64,000 nucleotides of DNA from assembly GCA_900239685.1 (NCBI GenBank), contig OENT01000479.1:45439-109438 (forward strand), in the 5' to 3' direction. The position numbers were made by a program, and so were the translations under genes. The notes beneath the pieces were generated by a model that was given only the letters and a program-made list of their open reading frames with translations, ran no database searches and was not told the DNA's origin. The number at the start of each line of letters is the position of its first letter. The first letter of the stretch is position 1. This stretch comes from Rotaria macrura. Its lineage: Eukaryota; Rotifera; Eurotatoria; Philodinida; Philodinidae. This document shows positions 38,615 to 51,808 of this stretch, piece after piece.

Positions 38615-38770
38615 TCCTTAAATAACAAAATCTCTAAACAAATCCCTAAATAAAAAAATCCCTAAATACAAAAATCCCTAAATAAAAAATTCCCTAAAAA
38701 AAATCCCTAAATAAAAAAATCCCTAAAAAAAATCCCCAAATAAAATAATCCCTAAATAAAAATCCCTATT
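38615..38770. repeat. Degenerate tandem array of CCCTAAAT units
   Basis: About a dozen occurrences of CCCTAAA or a one-base variant, separated by 4-8 A-rich bases. The spacing is irregular and A-rich, unlike a true telomere. Confidence 0.85.
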
Positions 38771-38865
38771 TGGTAGCCAGGAAAATGATCTCGTCTCATT
38801 ATTCACAGATGCGGATTCGATTTAGGGAGTGATTTAGGGAACCACAATTTGTGGAAAATGGGACC

Positions 38866-39954
38866 CTACCCTTTTGATCAGTACTAGAAACGAAATCATA
38901 TCTTGTTCTCGTTTAGATGTACTGCTTCATTGATAAAGTGATTTATGTAAAAATGAACGAAACAACTATACTGTATTCTATCGATAAAATTCCATTGAAA
39001 AGTTAACTATGGCAACAATGTTTGAACGTTTCTCTTTTTTTATTGACTACTACAAATTTCACCTCACATCTATTTAAACAGGAAATTTATTGTCGTTTTG
39101 AATACGCTTAAGACAACCTAATCAAATTATTTTCATGTTATCATCTAATGATCATCATTGTTCTGTAATTGCATGATAAATGTTTAATCTGAATTTATCT
39201 TACACTACGATAAAGAAAATTTATCTATTTGAGTGTTATATTTATCATAATTTTTAGTTCCCTTATAATCATAGAAAAACTACTCAGATGTTTCTTTAAC
39301 AATTTCAACTTTGTGATAGAAGTATGTTCTTGTAAAAAAAGTATATTTCTTTCACTAAAGACAACTTAATAATATCTGAAGGACATTAACTCTATATATA
39401 AATATATACATGCCAGTATCAGATTTAACTATTCGTTTTTCTTTTCTAATCGTCTCTCCAAGTTCTGTTCTTCTTTTTCTTTTCTTCTGCTTTTCTCCTT
39501 TTCTTTTATCACATACGAAACAAACACATTTTATTATTGCAACTTCAATTTTTCGAACATCTGCTTTGTGTAGATATTAAGCGACTGATATAACGATAAA
39601 AGTAATTTGAACATGTTCGCACACTTAAGTCAATACAAGCATGTGGCTTCAATTTAAATGCTTACAGAATACGTATATATAAATATGTATGTATATCTTT
39701 TCTCTTTGCCGTTATTTATCGATATAAAACTTCGTACGAAATATGATCTAAGTTGATCAAATGTAGAAAAAGAAGAACTAAATTCACATGGTAGCATCAA
39801 ACTATTGTGCATTAATAGACCAAGTTTTTTTCTTTGCCCTTGTTAATTAGGTTTGGTTAGTTTTACTTTTGCTTTTGCTTTTTTTCAAAGGTAATTAGTG
39901 GTTGATGCTGATACTAACACTCGTTTTCATGCCAATATATATTCATTAACAATA
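38866..39954. other. Upstream region of the DUF229 gene
   Basis: Probable promoter and 5' UTR. A pyrimidine-rich tract lies at about 39436-39510. No other gene is seen. Confidence 0.5.
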
Positions 39955-42900
39955 ATGCTGTTTCGATTTCGAAAACATTTTCATCTACTTTATGTACTTG
40001 TTACACTTAATATAGTGTTTTTTCTTATTGTTTATCATCGTCTGATACTAATAACGCCATCGTCATCATCTGTTGATTTATCCATTACATCATTTATTGA
40101 TGATAATATTAACGAACAAAATGAACAGTATTTAGTATCGTCATCTATTTGTTATATACCTCGTTTCGACCCATGGGATCAAACTGTCGCAAAATCTATA
40201 CGTATTAAACCGGTATATCGTTGCCCGAAAAATAAACAAAATTTAGTAGAAGTGTTTAACGATACACAACTATTTATTAATCAAACTGTGAATGCAACTT
40301 CTTTTTCAAATTCAGTGACACATTGTGTTTATTTAAAAGTTGGACGAAATCCAGAAGAAAAATCATTTCGTGATTGGTCGTATACATTATCTGAGCCAAT
40401 ATTAATTACTAATGAATATACAGATCCAATTCTAGATGCTGATTTCGTACTAACACGTTGTTATAATGATAGAAGACCATATTTCAATGGAACGATATTT
40501 TGGTAAGGCGAAAAACTTTTGCACGATGAAAACGCGATAGATTTTGTATCGATAAGAAAAAAAGCAACACTACGAAGAGTTAAACTTCATAAATATTTAT
40601 TTTTCTAATACTGCATAGAAAATTTGAATATAATCCACATACTCGAGAAGGATTTGAATTCAATATAATTTTATACTTTCGAACACTTTTTGAAAGTAAC
40701 GTTGTTATTTGTTATTATTATAGATTTTAGATGATTTCTTACTAAAACAAAATGGAATAATTCCATCTCTAATCGCTCCATATCACAACTAAAGATCAAT
40801 AATTTAATCGAAATACAGATTGTGCAAGTCAGTGATTCATAGAAAGGGTACTTCTATTTCTTGACCATCGTGTGATATAATCTTTTATCTAAAGATAAAT
40901 TCACCAGTTCAATATCTTCTTTACAGCTTATATTAGTCATAGGTATAGGTAGAAAACAGAAATGACGCTCAAGTTTTGCATACAAGTACTCGCACTGTCA
41001 ATAAGTACTAATCAAATGAACAGATATCTACATCATAATGTACTCAGTATAGTATTCAACAAATGATCTTATCTGTATGTGCACTCACTGATCTTACATA
41101 TGCTCATACTTCCAAGTGTTTCTATCAACTGTAATTGCAGCATTTTCATAGACGCAAATCAGTGCACGTCTGAATGAAACTAAGCTCTAAAGTAGATTAT
41201 TTTTTTTATTGTTGTCTACTACATCTTTCTAATGGTTCTACCTGTTGAGATTAACTTTTTCATTGAAAAACACAACTACGAAGCTTTTAATTCAAATATT
41301 CCGACTAATTAACTAGAAATGTTTAGAATTTTTAGGAAGTAGGGAATGTTTGTAAATTTCTTATAATAGAGTTAAAATCAGTTTCTAGTGGAACATTTCA
41401 TACTGAATGATTTATTACTCTTATCTCTTTAAAAAAAAGGGTACTTGTTGAGTATTAATGTCAATATTTGATAAAGTATGTGAAAGAGAAACCTTTTCTG
41501 CTTAGTAATACTACAAGATTAAAATATATCCTGATGTGTTTTACTGGAAAGCTAAAGAAAATTTTTTCACAGATTGAAAAAAACAAATAAATTAAAGAAT
41601 GAATCTTATTCATCGATTTCTATCACGTATTTTCCAAATAGAATTGATATCTAGTTAAGTATTAGATATTGTTTATTTCGTCAAAGTATTTATCAGTTAT
41701 CTTAAGTTCCTGAGATAGAATATGCGAATTGATGCTGATTGATAAAGTGCTTTACTATTATTTTCTATTTGTTTTCTACTTTGAATATAAAACGTAAAGT
41801 ATAAGTATACTATGTTTTTAAGTTTTATTGAGCAGTGTTTCATCAAAAATAATGAAACAATGTGCTTTCAATGTTTTTTTCCAAAATTGTTCTTCTATGC
41901 AGTATGATAACTTACAAACGATAAAACATCTCTTCATTTTCTTGAGAATAAAAATATTTTCAATGATTATTTTCTTAACTTGGTGTAGTAAACAGCATTC
42001 ATACATATATATATATAGAAATATGTATAAAAAGTCAAAATGAATGTGCTATGTAATTATTATGAAAAAGTATGCTTCATGTTCTATGAATAGAAATGAG
42101 AAATAGAATTCAATTTTCAATGGCATTTAATAATTTTACAGCTTTCACCTGATTAGTACACGTTTAAGAGTCCGCCCCCCCCCTCCACTCAGAAAATCCT
42201 TTTTTTCTAAAAAGAACCGGAATCAAGTTTTTATCAGAGACAGATGCCCTATGATCTCCTCTTTCAGAATATATATAGTTTTTTGAAAAACGTTTAAATT
42301 TTGGCATATTTATGGAAGAAATACTCTCGCCCCTGCTATCATATTTTTCGATGTTTTCGCATTTTTGACGAAATTTTTCGTGGTTGATTAAAGGGTGCTT
42401 TCTTCAAACCTACAACATATGAATTCATAGACACCGCAAAAACTAATTCTAATGCAATATGTTAGAAATATTCCATTTAAAAAGTAGTTTTAAACGTTTT
42501 AATGAAAAATTCACTTCTAAAATCTCTTTAGCACCTTTCTCAAGACATGGTTTTGAAACAGGGAACTTGTATAACTCCCGTTCGGCTCTAGCTTTCCTCC
42601 ATGTTTTTTTTTATTTTATAGGTCTCGATTAGAGCTAACTTTTCATCGAGTGCTTTTTCGATATTTGATTCCTGGACTGAGAAAAGTCCGATTTAATGCG
42701 TTTTCTATACCTAGTTTGGCAGGCACGCGGAATAAAATGCTCATAAAAAATTAACAGAAGGGAATTTCAAAATTCTGTCCGATGGAAAGTTACTTATAGG
42801 AGGCTAGCTTTAATATAAACCTGATCCAGTCTCGATAGCTCTCATACTCAGGAAGTTATAACAATTCTCGTGGAGGCTATAAAACAAGCTATATGTCTTG

Positions 42901-45900
42901 TTTAGTAAGGTTTATGAAGCTGAAGATTTTATCACAAGCGTTACTCACTAAGCTCATCGATCCCCTTTCTAAATTTGTTATAATTGAAAGTAAAAAGTTT
43001 TTGTTGTTCAAATATTGTGATATAGGCATATGATTTCGACAATTAATTAGTGTATTTCATGAGCTCGATATAGTTGATTTGTTAGATATCGTAATATACT
43101 GATTCATTTTTAGTGATAAATAGCATCGTCAGATTCTAATTTCCGGAATCTATCGATATTGAATCACGAAAAATTTTTTTAACCGTTAAAACGATTATCT
43201 TGTTTCACAAATTAAACGTAACAATAAAAGAAGCTACTATTTCATTACTCTGAATCATTTTCTAGCATACACTCCAATTAAAAAACTCAGTTGTCTCAAT
43301 CATCTTCATATTCTTTCTTTATATTTAGTGGCTACAAATGTCTAGGTAATGTTCAAGAAAAGTCAATAAATAAATCAGCACCATCAAATGCAAAAACTAA
43401 TCTCGTTTATGAGTACATTCATGCATTGATACGTATTAAAAAAGCACCATTTTCACGTGATACATGGCTAAATAAAGCAGGTTCAAATTGGCTATCAAAT
43501 CTGTTACCATCATCATCAATATACAATCGTTCACCGCCATCTGTCATGATTGTTATACTTGATGCTGTAAGCGATTTACAAGCACGCCGAGCGTTGCCAC
43601 AAACTCTTTCATATCTAAAGTCTCATGGTTTACTGACGTTTCAACGGCATGCTATTGTTGGTGATGGTACATTCGAAAATATTGTTCCTATGTTATTTGG
43701 TCAATCAGCAAAAGATTATCAAGTGCCAAATAAAAATGATAGTCGATATGAATTTAGTCGAATAGAAACAAAAATTGATAAAAAAACTAAAAAGCGTTAT
43801 CAAATTAAAAATATTATTCATTATCCTGGACCATATGATGATTATCCGTTCATAATAAAAAACTTTTCGAAATTAAACTACACAACTTATTTTAGTGAAG
43901 AATGGCGTGAGAGTGCTTTCTATAATTTGAAAAATGGCTTTCGTGAGTCACCAACAGATTATTACTTACGTCCGTATTGGCTATCATTATATGAAACGAT
44001 GTCATATAATAGATTTGCAGGCAATTCAAATCCAAGGCCTTGCTATCTAAATAAATTGCTGCATTTTCAATCATTGAATTGGCTTGAAAGATTTATTAAT
44101 ATTCATCATCAAACATTTGATTATCCAACATTTGGCATTATGAAAATGAACGAAATGAGTCATGACTATTTAGAAAGACTTTTTTGGATAGATTATGATA
44201 TAAAAACATTTTTTGAAAATTTATTTAAAAAACATTTATTAGATAATACAATAATTATATTTTGTGGTGATCATGGTCATCGACAACATCGTCTAAGGCT
44301 TACACGTATTGGAAGTTTTGAAGTTAAATTACCATTTTTTTCTATGTTACTACCACAATCATTTCGACAACAATTTCCACAAGCAATGAAGAATTTAAAA
44401 GATAATGAACAAAGTATGTGAATAAACGTATTCCCAAAACATTTTCCGTATTCTAGAATATTGAAATTAGAGCTGTGCGAACTACCAGTTTCTGTTCAAT
44501 CGTGATATGACGTACAATGAGAAATTTTGGTTTTATAGGCTATGATCATTTGATTGAACTTCAAGTTTCTTAAAAGTAAAGAAGAAATAGCTTCAATTGA
44601 GTGTAAAGAATCTTTAGTTAGATTCGATACAAACGACATGCTCAGGTCTGAGGCCGTTCCAATTGGAGTTGGTGAGATCTGCTAGCAAGAAGACTAAATA
44701 AATGAATCTTCCTCAGCAGGATACTGCGAGTCATTTTTGTTTTAGTATGATGAAAATTTTATTAAAACTATTGAATAGTTACTACTGACGATAGTGTTTA
44801 ACGAAAAAAGTTCGATTCGCTATAATCATTAACGATGAATCTACTATTTTGCCATTCTACAGTCATGTGATAGAGCCATCGATGTTTATTAGGACTTCCA
44901 GCATAATATAGTGATCGTGACATTTAGTTCGCTAGATATTTTCACAAGAATACTTCTTGGTTTAGTTCTTTTCGAAACATTCTTCAATAGTTTATATATT
45001 TATGGCTTTTATTTGACCGGAAACGCCAATCATCAAGAATATACAAGTTTCAACAGATTTGACCCTTTTGTAGAATTTTACCGTTAATTTCAATGGTATA
45101 TTAAGGTGCTACAGTACAAGTTCAAAAGCTATTTTAGGCTACGATGATCATCATTGATCGATCGTAACTCATAAAAAAGAACACTTGAAGTTGAAATTAA
45201 TTGACTCTAATCTAATCTAAACAAAACTGAATCAGTATTAACTTTTTGCCATCACATTGTTTGATAATTGCTCCTTTGAATACGCGATGAAAAATTGCTC
45301 AAAACATTTTCATTTACCTACTAGCATTAGTTATGTATGTTAAGTGAATCTAGATATAAAACCTAGATCCTCTGGGTTAGTCTTAGTTCACCATTGTTTT
45401 TTATCACACAGTGATTATATTCGATTATGAAATGTATTGCTTGAACGATCTATAAATCAACGAATAATGTTGCCTTATTTGGTATCTTTCTTCAGGCAGA
45501 GTATCTAATTTTGATTAAAACTTTTCATTGAGAACGTTTCACGAAGATTTGACTAAATTCTCATCAGATAATTTTAAATAATATCATATTCTTGTCTAAA
45601 GATTTCATTGTCGTTGTTTACGATTTTATAATCCACTAATGATTATCATGTTTGCCTAAGAATAATCATGTAAATAAAAACATGAAGAATAACATCAACC
45701 AATAGTTTCGTTTTGATCAATTGTAACTGTTGCGTTGGAGTCCTTGCTGAACTGATGAATATAGTATTTGCCATTTGACCAGCAAGATCCATGTGAACTA
45801 TATTTGATACTATCCGTAGAAAAAATTTCCAGTTGATCATGATCACTCAGCAGTGATGAGTGGAAAGGGGATATAATACTAGAATACTTTTGCTGTGGTG

Positions 45901-46838
45901 TTCGTCGAAAGCATTGTGCCATTTTAAACGAATATATATATATATATAAGCAAAGATATTTACATTCTACTCCCCATGGATTAAAAAGGTGATATTATGT
46001 TGTATGCGAAGGATAAGAGAATTTTTTCTCATTGAAAATGCAATCAGCTACGAATGCCACATGCAAATTTCATCTATACATTTAAGAAAAATAATTATAT
46101 TTAGTGTTGACCTCTTGGTGGGACACCTATGAAACATTGGCTAATATTCTCAAAATGGTTGAACAGCCCGCTGTATTTGATCCCCTCTTGGTGGATTGGC
46201 ACCCAACAACATCGGGAATTTCACTTTTTCATCCCATACCTGAACGAAATTGTTCATCGGCTGGTATACCTGGTAAGTAACCATTGTAAATTCTCTTTTT
46301 ATTTTATTTTATGAAATATTTTGCTTCATTGTTACTAGAAAAGTATTGTCCATGCTCACGTAGTACTCCCCTTGATACAACATTACCTGTGATTAAAACA
46401 TTAGCATTAGCCAGTGTAAATTATATAAATGACGTAAAATTAAAATCTCACACACATTTGTGTCTTCCACTCGAGCTGAAAACAATTATTCGAGCTGAAG
46501 TAGAAAAATTACCAATACTTAAAAAACTTAATAATCAAACAGCGAATTTCACTCATTCATATACAGTACTTTTCGAAGTATCACCATCTGGTGGAATATT
46601 TGAAAGTCGTCTACTTCATCATGAGCAAACCAACAGAATACAAGTACACAGTGATATTTTACGTGTTAATCTTTATGGTCAGACGTCAGCCTGTATTCAA
46701 GATAAATATGAATTACGCTCATTTTGCTATTGTATTTCATATCATCAAAAACTACACAATAACCAATCAACAAATCCGATGACACAATATACATCTAATG
46801 TGACTATTATCAATTCAACGATGACAGCCAAGAGCTAG
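39955..46838 (+). CDS. DUF229 family protein (alkaline phosphatase/sulfatase-like fold), type II membrane
   Basis: Four exons: 39955-40502, 43329-44413, 46105-46272, 46339-46838. They total 2301 nt and encode 766 aa, and all phases close. The junctions rebuild conserved family segments such as GTIFCGYKCLG and NEQMLTSWWDTYETL. A signal anchor lies at about 10-33 (LLYVLVTLNIVFFLIVYH), so the protein is probably Golgi or extracellular facing. Family landmarks are VMIVILDAVSDLQARR, VGDGTFENIVPMLFG, MNEMSHDYLE and CGDHGHRQH. The Cys-rich end contains ERNCSSAGIPEKYCPC. DUF229 proteins belong to the alkaline-phosphatase-like superfamily; most are uncharacterised, so no substrate is claimed. DAVS matches the position of the sulfatase/phosphodiesterase nucleophile. 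The start is the first ATG in frame before the anchor. Intron 1 is 2.8 kb and intron 2 1.7 kb. Confidence 0.9.
40503..43328 (+). other. Intron 1 of the DUF229 gene
   Basis: A 2.8 kb phase-2 intron with donor GTAAGG and acceptor TATTTAG. It holds a nine-base C run at 42175-42183. A block at about 42170-42960 has visibly higher GC than its surroundings and may be an old repeat. No domain-bearing open frame was found. Confidence 0.75.
44414..46104 (+). other. Intron 2 of the DUF229 gene
   Basis: A 1.7 kb intron with donor GTATGT and acceptor TATTTAG. On the opposite strand at 45922-45695 lies a 75-codon open stretch starting MAQCFRRTPQQKYSS; no domain is recognised. An AT run lies at 45931-45948. 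Confidence 0.75.
45695..45922 (-). other. Antisense open stretch within DUF229 intron 2, doubtful
   Basis: About 75 codons from MAQCFRRTPQQKYSS through SSHGSCWSNGKYYIHQF. The amino-acid composition is balanced, unlike most frames in AT-rich intron DNA, and it might be an exon or relic of a nested gene. No partner exon and no domain were found. Confidence 0.2.
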
Positions 46839-49800
46839 ATATTCATCTAATATGGTGGCACTAGATATCTATCATTCAATCTATATCATCTGATCGCTGG
46901 CGATCGCTTTATGTTTTGATTTTTGTTTGCTTTGTTATTCCTTCTTACCACAGCAGTAAAAGATGAGTTAAGAGAATGAAAGTTTTCTTTTTTCATGAAA
47001 GCTATACCATGGTTCGACTCAATTTTTCAAAACACAAACGTGTTAATTAACAAAAACTTTAGTTTTCTTCTCTCATCTTTGTGTCATTTTTTCTTGATTC
47101 TGATTGCTATGTATATTAGTATACCAAAACATGCTGTTTAACTGTTAAAGATTTGAAAGAAAATCAAATTTATATTTGGAAAGTAATGAAAATTGCACAT
47201 TATTTTGTATCCTCATACATAATCGTCTTTCCAACTGACCTATTCAAGATTTTCCTGCTTCTTTCGTTTAGATGTTTCAACAACATGTAGTCAAATATTT
47301 TGTGTAACAACTCTAATATAATTGACTCGTCTAAATGAAAATTTTTTTGTCTATGGAACGTTGGTCATGTTGCTCTTAAGAGAACTTCCATTATTTTCAT
47401 TCTTTTAAACGATGAAAGCAAGCATCTTCAAGAAGATTAGAATGAACTTTACTGTGATGCTAAATATTTGAAGAAAATCGAGCCTTAAAAAAGAATAAGT
47501 GCTGTTTGTTGATATACGTGTATTTATGCACTAGGTCCATGTATGTCCTACGTTTCATAATAGGAAACCATGCAATACTTTGACAATAGAATAGCTACTA
47601 TTCTAACAATCTAGATCTGTCTACACCCTGAAGTTTAATAAATTTTCTATCAAAATAACTTTGAGAACGTTTGGGAAAATGTTACATGGATAGGATGCTG
47701 TTGATATTTTAGAATGAGATATGTAACACAAGTAGCGCTCATCCTTCAGATTCACTGACCCTTTTCTGAAAGAATAATCATTCATTGGGAATTAGGTAAA
47801 AACAATCTTATTTGGAAAAGTCACCTCTGAATGATAATTGAGATCAATTATCATTCATAGGTTGAGCTGTACACTTGCTTTGAAAAGACTGTATATATCT
47901 TAGGCTGAATTAAATCGTATACAGCAATGCATTTGTTATGTTTTTAAGTTTTCATTGATTGTGTCTAACAATGATCATATTATTTCATAATTTCCGTGCA
48001 AGTATCGCATTTACGCGCTATAAGATTAGAAGTAATCCTCACTTATTAGTAAATGTAGTACAAAACAGACAAGATATTCAAGGCATCAGAGGACTCATCA
48101 GGTATATGACTCTAAAGAATAAGAGAACAAACCTCCTGTTGCGAAGGAGGAGGATGCATCATGGAACGTTCCCGAGAATAAATTACTATTCACAAATCTG
48201 ATGTCATTTGCTCGTCTGTGTTCCATCGTATACCATCCGGACTTGTCGTTCTCAAAATTTTTAGTTCTTCATGAAATTTTATCTCGGTCTCACGTATTTC
48301 CTCATCTTGAGACCTTAAACTCTTACAGAGCCGTCTCATTCCATATAGCAGTGCAAAGATGTAGAAATCTTACCTTACCCAAAACCCTGCGTTCTGAGAA
48401 TTTGAAAGGCGCAACGCTCCATGATGAGGCTGCGTGTTAGCTTGTGGATTCGTTGGCGTCCCAGAAAAATCCCATTCCCAAGGCATTTATGGTAAAATAA
48501 TAGAACCCACTAGACTTGAATGCTGCGTATCGGCTACTGCATAACATGACCAACGGTTATGTAAACCGACTTGATTATTTAACTGATTCATTTTCAAAAC
48601 TCTGAGCTGCGGTGCCCATTACCTAACGCACAATTACCCTTGGTCAAACTTTAACGAATATTAGGTTTTTCGTAAACAGCCCTTTGTAAGTTCTAAAACA
48701 TCTGAATCTCAAAATTCCAGAAAACTGATCACGGATTCAACTTCCTATAACCCGATTACCTTTCGTCAAATTTTTCTATGAGTTGGTGTTGAGTTTTTAT
48801 TGATTTAGCGCTTACCGAAATCTGATTGTTTTACAAACAAAAGGTAAACAAAACAAACTTTTAAGATATTTAGGGAGCGTATAACCCTTTCAGAAAAGGG
48901 AGTTATAAGAAATTAATGTGTCTGAAGTAATTGATATTTTAGGGATTCGAGGAGTAGTAGAGATATGTACGCATTAGTCTTGATTGGAATTTTTTTCTGA
49001 TTCCCTTCTCATTTCTATAATGTCTCTGGTTTAAGCATTGCATGAGATTGGATAAGCGGCACCCCTTTAGAAAGCATAATGGTGTCAAAACTTTCAATCA
49101 TCAAATATCTTTGATCATCTGTAATGTGTTCATTTTTGTTTCATCTGTGTTCGGTCAGTATCTAAATCATGCCCACTCAATGCTAATATATTATGAAACT
49201 TTACTAAATACGTTATTCTTTTCATCGTGAACTAAGTAACTGATTTTTTCATGTTTCTCAAACATGGCAATCGTTCATAGAACTTTTTGATTGATGTATT
49301 ATGGTTAGTAACGATATGTGCATTGCGTACCACAATCATCTTACCTTTAGCGGTTCGTGATGCTGCTCTTGATCATTACATTTATTAGTTTACCCATTCT
49401 ATCGTATTTTTTCCCCATAATTTAAATCATTTTTATTGAATACTGGCATATTTTTAAAACTGTTATGGTAGCCTACTTGATAAATAGCTATTTGTAAATA
49501 TTGATCAACTGAGTAACCAAAGGGTAATTAGAAGCAAGTCACAATTTCCGATCATTGTTTTATTCATATAATTTGTTATATTCTTGGAGTTTACAGTAAA
49601 TTCTGAACGAAAACGTCATAGTGAAGATGTTTCTCGTAATCATTAAGATCATGAAATAACAATACTATTGAGTTGCAGTTATTATTCGGCATTTAGTTCA
49701 ACCGCTATGCTGCACAAAAACTATTAGCAGTACGCGATATCTCTTTTATAACCCCTTCTTTTCATTTGTTGCTGTGCATTAAAGTATCTTTATCTACAAG

Positions 49801-51453
49801 TCTCCTATCAATGTGAGTCAACAATTGAATACAATGAACTAATTGAGTTTTACTTCAATTATACCATGAATTGCAGAGATGGCTTCGAAATAAGATGAGT
49901 ATTCGTATTCGGATATATGAAGCATACGATATTTTACAATGCCACTTTGACTTAAAATTCGATGAGTAAAAAACAGTGACTATTAAATATATTCCTGATT
50001 GACCAACCAAAGGCGATATCAAAATATTTATTATGCCTAATTATACATATAAAAGTTAAGGTTCCCATTTGATTTTGAGAAATCTAGTAATGAAGGGCGA
50101 TATTGATTGCTCTTTAATGAAGACGGAGTATGTAGAAGCTGAGTTCAAATAAAAATACATGTGCGATGAAAAGTGTTAGGCAGAATGTATCAAAAGCACA
50201 GTATGTTCATTTGATATGAAATGTACCTAAACAGTGAAATTTTTATAATGATGGATGCGGCAAGATATTTTCCAGTTGTTGCAGAGGCTGTGAACACAGA
50301 TCATCGACAAAAGTTGTTTACATTTTACAACATCTTATTTGTAGTTTTTGCGAGTAGAGAAACAAGAATACGAGTATTGTTGAACGAACTAACTACTGTA
50401 GTCTGTCTACCGACGTAAGAACAGTGAATTCAATTCCTCTTTTTCAAAAAATTCGACATAACAATAAACCGCTTTTAAGTGTGTTTAATTATGTCTTATC
50501 ATGTTACGAAACTATCAAAATGTTAATATTTTCTTGTGAAAAGTATGAATTGATTAAATATCACTTTGAACAAGATAATTTTAGTCAGGTCTCATATGTT
50601 AGAATTGCACATAATTTTTCTGGAAACGTTTAACTTCGTCATTCACATGGGTATATAGTTATGTCGTAAATATTTTTGAAAAACCATTATTTGCGTCTTA
50701 CATTTATTTTAGTGTTGAATTATCGAACATCACGTTCTTTGCATGAATAGCTCGACTCAGAGACCACAAAAGTTAGAGTCCGAATAGTTAATCATTGAAT
50801 ATTTTCTACATGCACGGATTCGCAGATATGATGAAACTTTTATATTGATTATTTTCTTTTCTCTCAACACGTGTAAGCAATTGTCCATTTCTCTGAATCA
50901 GTGACAAAATAGCTGGAAATTTCCTGTGTTTTATAAGATTATAATCAGTCTCAGAATTTCGTTACTGTTCAGTCACTATTTATTCATGATAGACTGAATA
51001 TTCTTGTCGAATAGAATGTGATGAACTACAATCTTCGCTATTAATAACATCCGTAGTGAAACAAAATGATTCGATGGTATATTGTTGAATATAGATAAAT
51101 TGGTGGCTGCAATGGTATTCAGATAATTTCATGCTTGTTTTATTTTGTGAATTATTATGCTAAATTTAATAATAAAATGTGAAAATCTTGTACAAGTAGA
51201 TTAAAATTATGAAATGTGGGTCTTGTTGAACGTGACGTAACGCAATCAATCTGAACAGTTAGCATCTCAAGTTAGAATTTTAATTTCTTTGATGAAAAGA
51301 ATAGTTCCCTTCTTTGTTTCTTTTATTCGTCTCGTAAAAGTCAAATTATGTTTTAATGCTTACTGAATTTTTACTTTGATAACGTAGCAAATTTGATTTC
51401 AAGTGCTAAATTCATAGAAAAGACCGAATCTTTATATTGCTGCGCTTCTTTAC
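46839..51453. other. Convergent intergenic region, no gene recognised
   Basis: About 4.6 kb between the 3' ends of the DUF229 gene and the SCO-spondin-like gene. Open frames of 60-80 codons at about 47959-48440 and 50221-50633 carry no domain and no exon chain. Confidence 0.5.
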
Positions 51454-51459
51454 TTTATT
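51454..51459 (-). terminator. Putative polyadenylation signal of the SCO-spondin-like gene
   Basis: The minus strand reads AATAAA about 36 nt past the stop codon. Confidence 0.5.
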
Positions 51460-51494
51460 GAATAGATAAGAATAAAATATAATAAGCGAAAAAT

Positions 51495-51808
51495 TTAAGC
51501 CTTATTACCAATGCATGCTTGACATTCGCATGACTGAATACGTGTATATGTAGCTGATATAACGTATCCTTGGTTACCTATGACTTTACATTCCATCGAT
51601 ATGGTTTGTGTATAAGTTTCCTTTGGTGCACAACATTGACATGTTGAATTGCCCAATTGAAAGGACATATTTTCAAATGTTAAAACATTACTAGCATGAG
51701 ATTCACAACCACCAGCACATCTTTCACGACCAACAGGTATAATTGATTCGCATTCACCAGCATGAATGTACTCATCCTTTAATATTTCAACGCGGCATTT
51801 ATTTTCAA
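51495..51808 (-). other. C-terminal cystine knot (CTCK) exon
   Basis: This last exon encodes a CTCK domain: [39 protein letters not shown] and finally [10 protein letters not shown] before the stop. The spacing fits mucin, von Willebrand factor and SCO-spondin C-termini, where it forms covalent dimers. Confidence 0.9.

Larger units (their letters stand above)
37110..38865. mobile_element. Inverted-repeat element with CCCTAAAT-type arrays
   Basis: The two ends are reverse complements. The left end (about 37110-37275) starts ccattttccac then ccacaaattgtgg; the right end (about 38605-38863) finishes with ccacaatttgtgg then aaaatgg. Both arms share gatttagggagtgattt-type sequence, a gagacgagatcat block, a ccaaatagggac block, and a run of TTTAGGG/CCCTAAA units spaced by A- or T-rich tracts. 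The right array (about 38615-38770) is longer than the left. A second, diverged copy of the left end lies at about 37305-37440 in the same orientation. No transposase is seen inside. This looks like a non-autonomous foldback-type element. Target-site duplication could not be settled by eye. Confidence 0.7.

Noticed and set aside
38615-38770. A true telomere or chromosome end
   Set aside because: The repeat spacing is irregular, the array is short and unique sequence with genes continues on both sides.
47959-48440. Two adjacent plus-strand frames of about 80 codons
   Set aside because: No domain, no convincing splice pairing and no sign of a start context; treated as chance.
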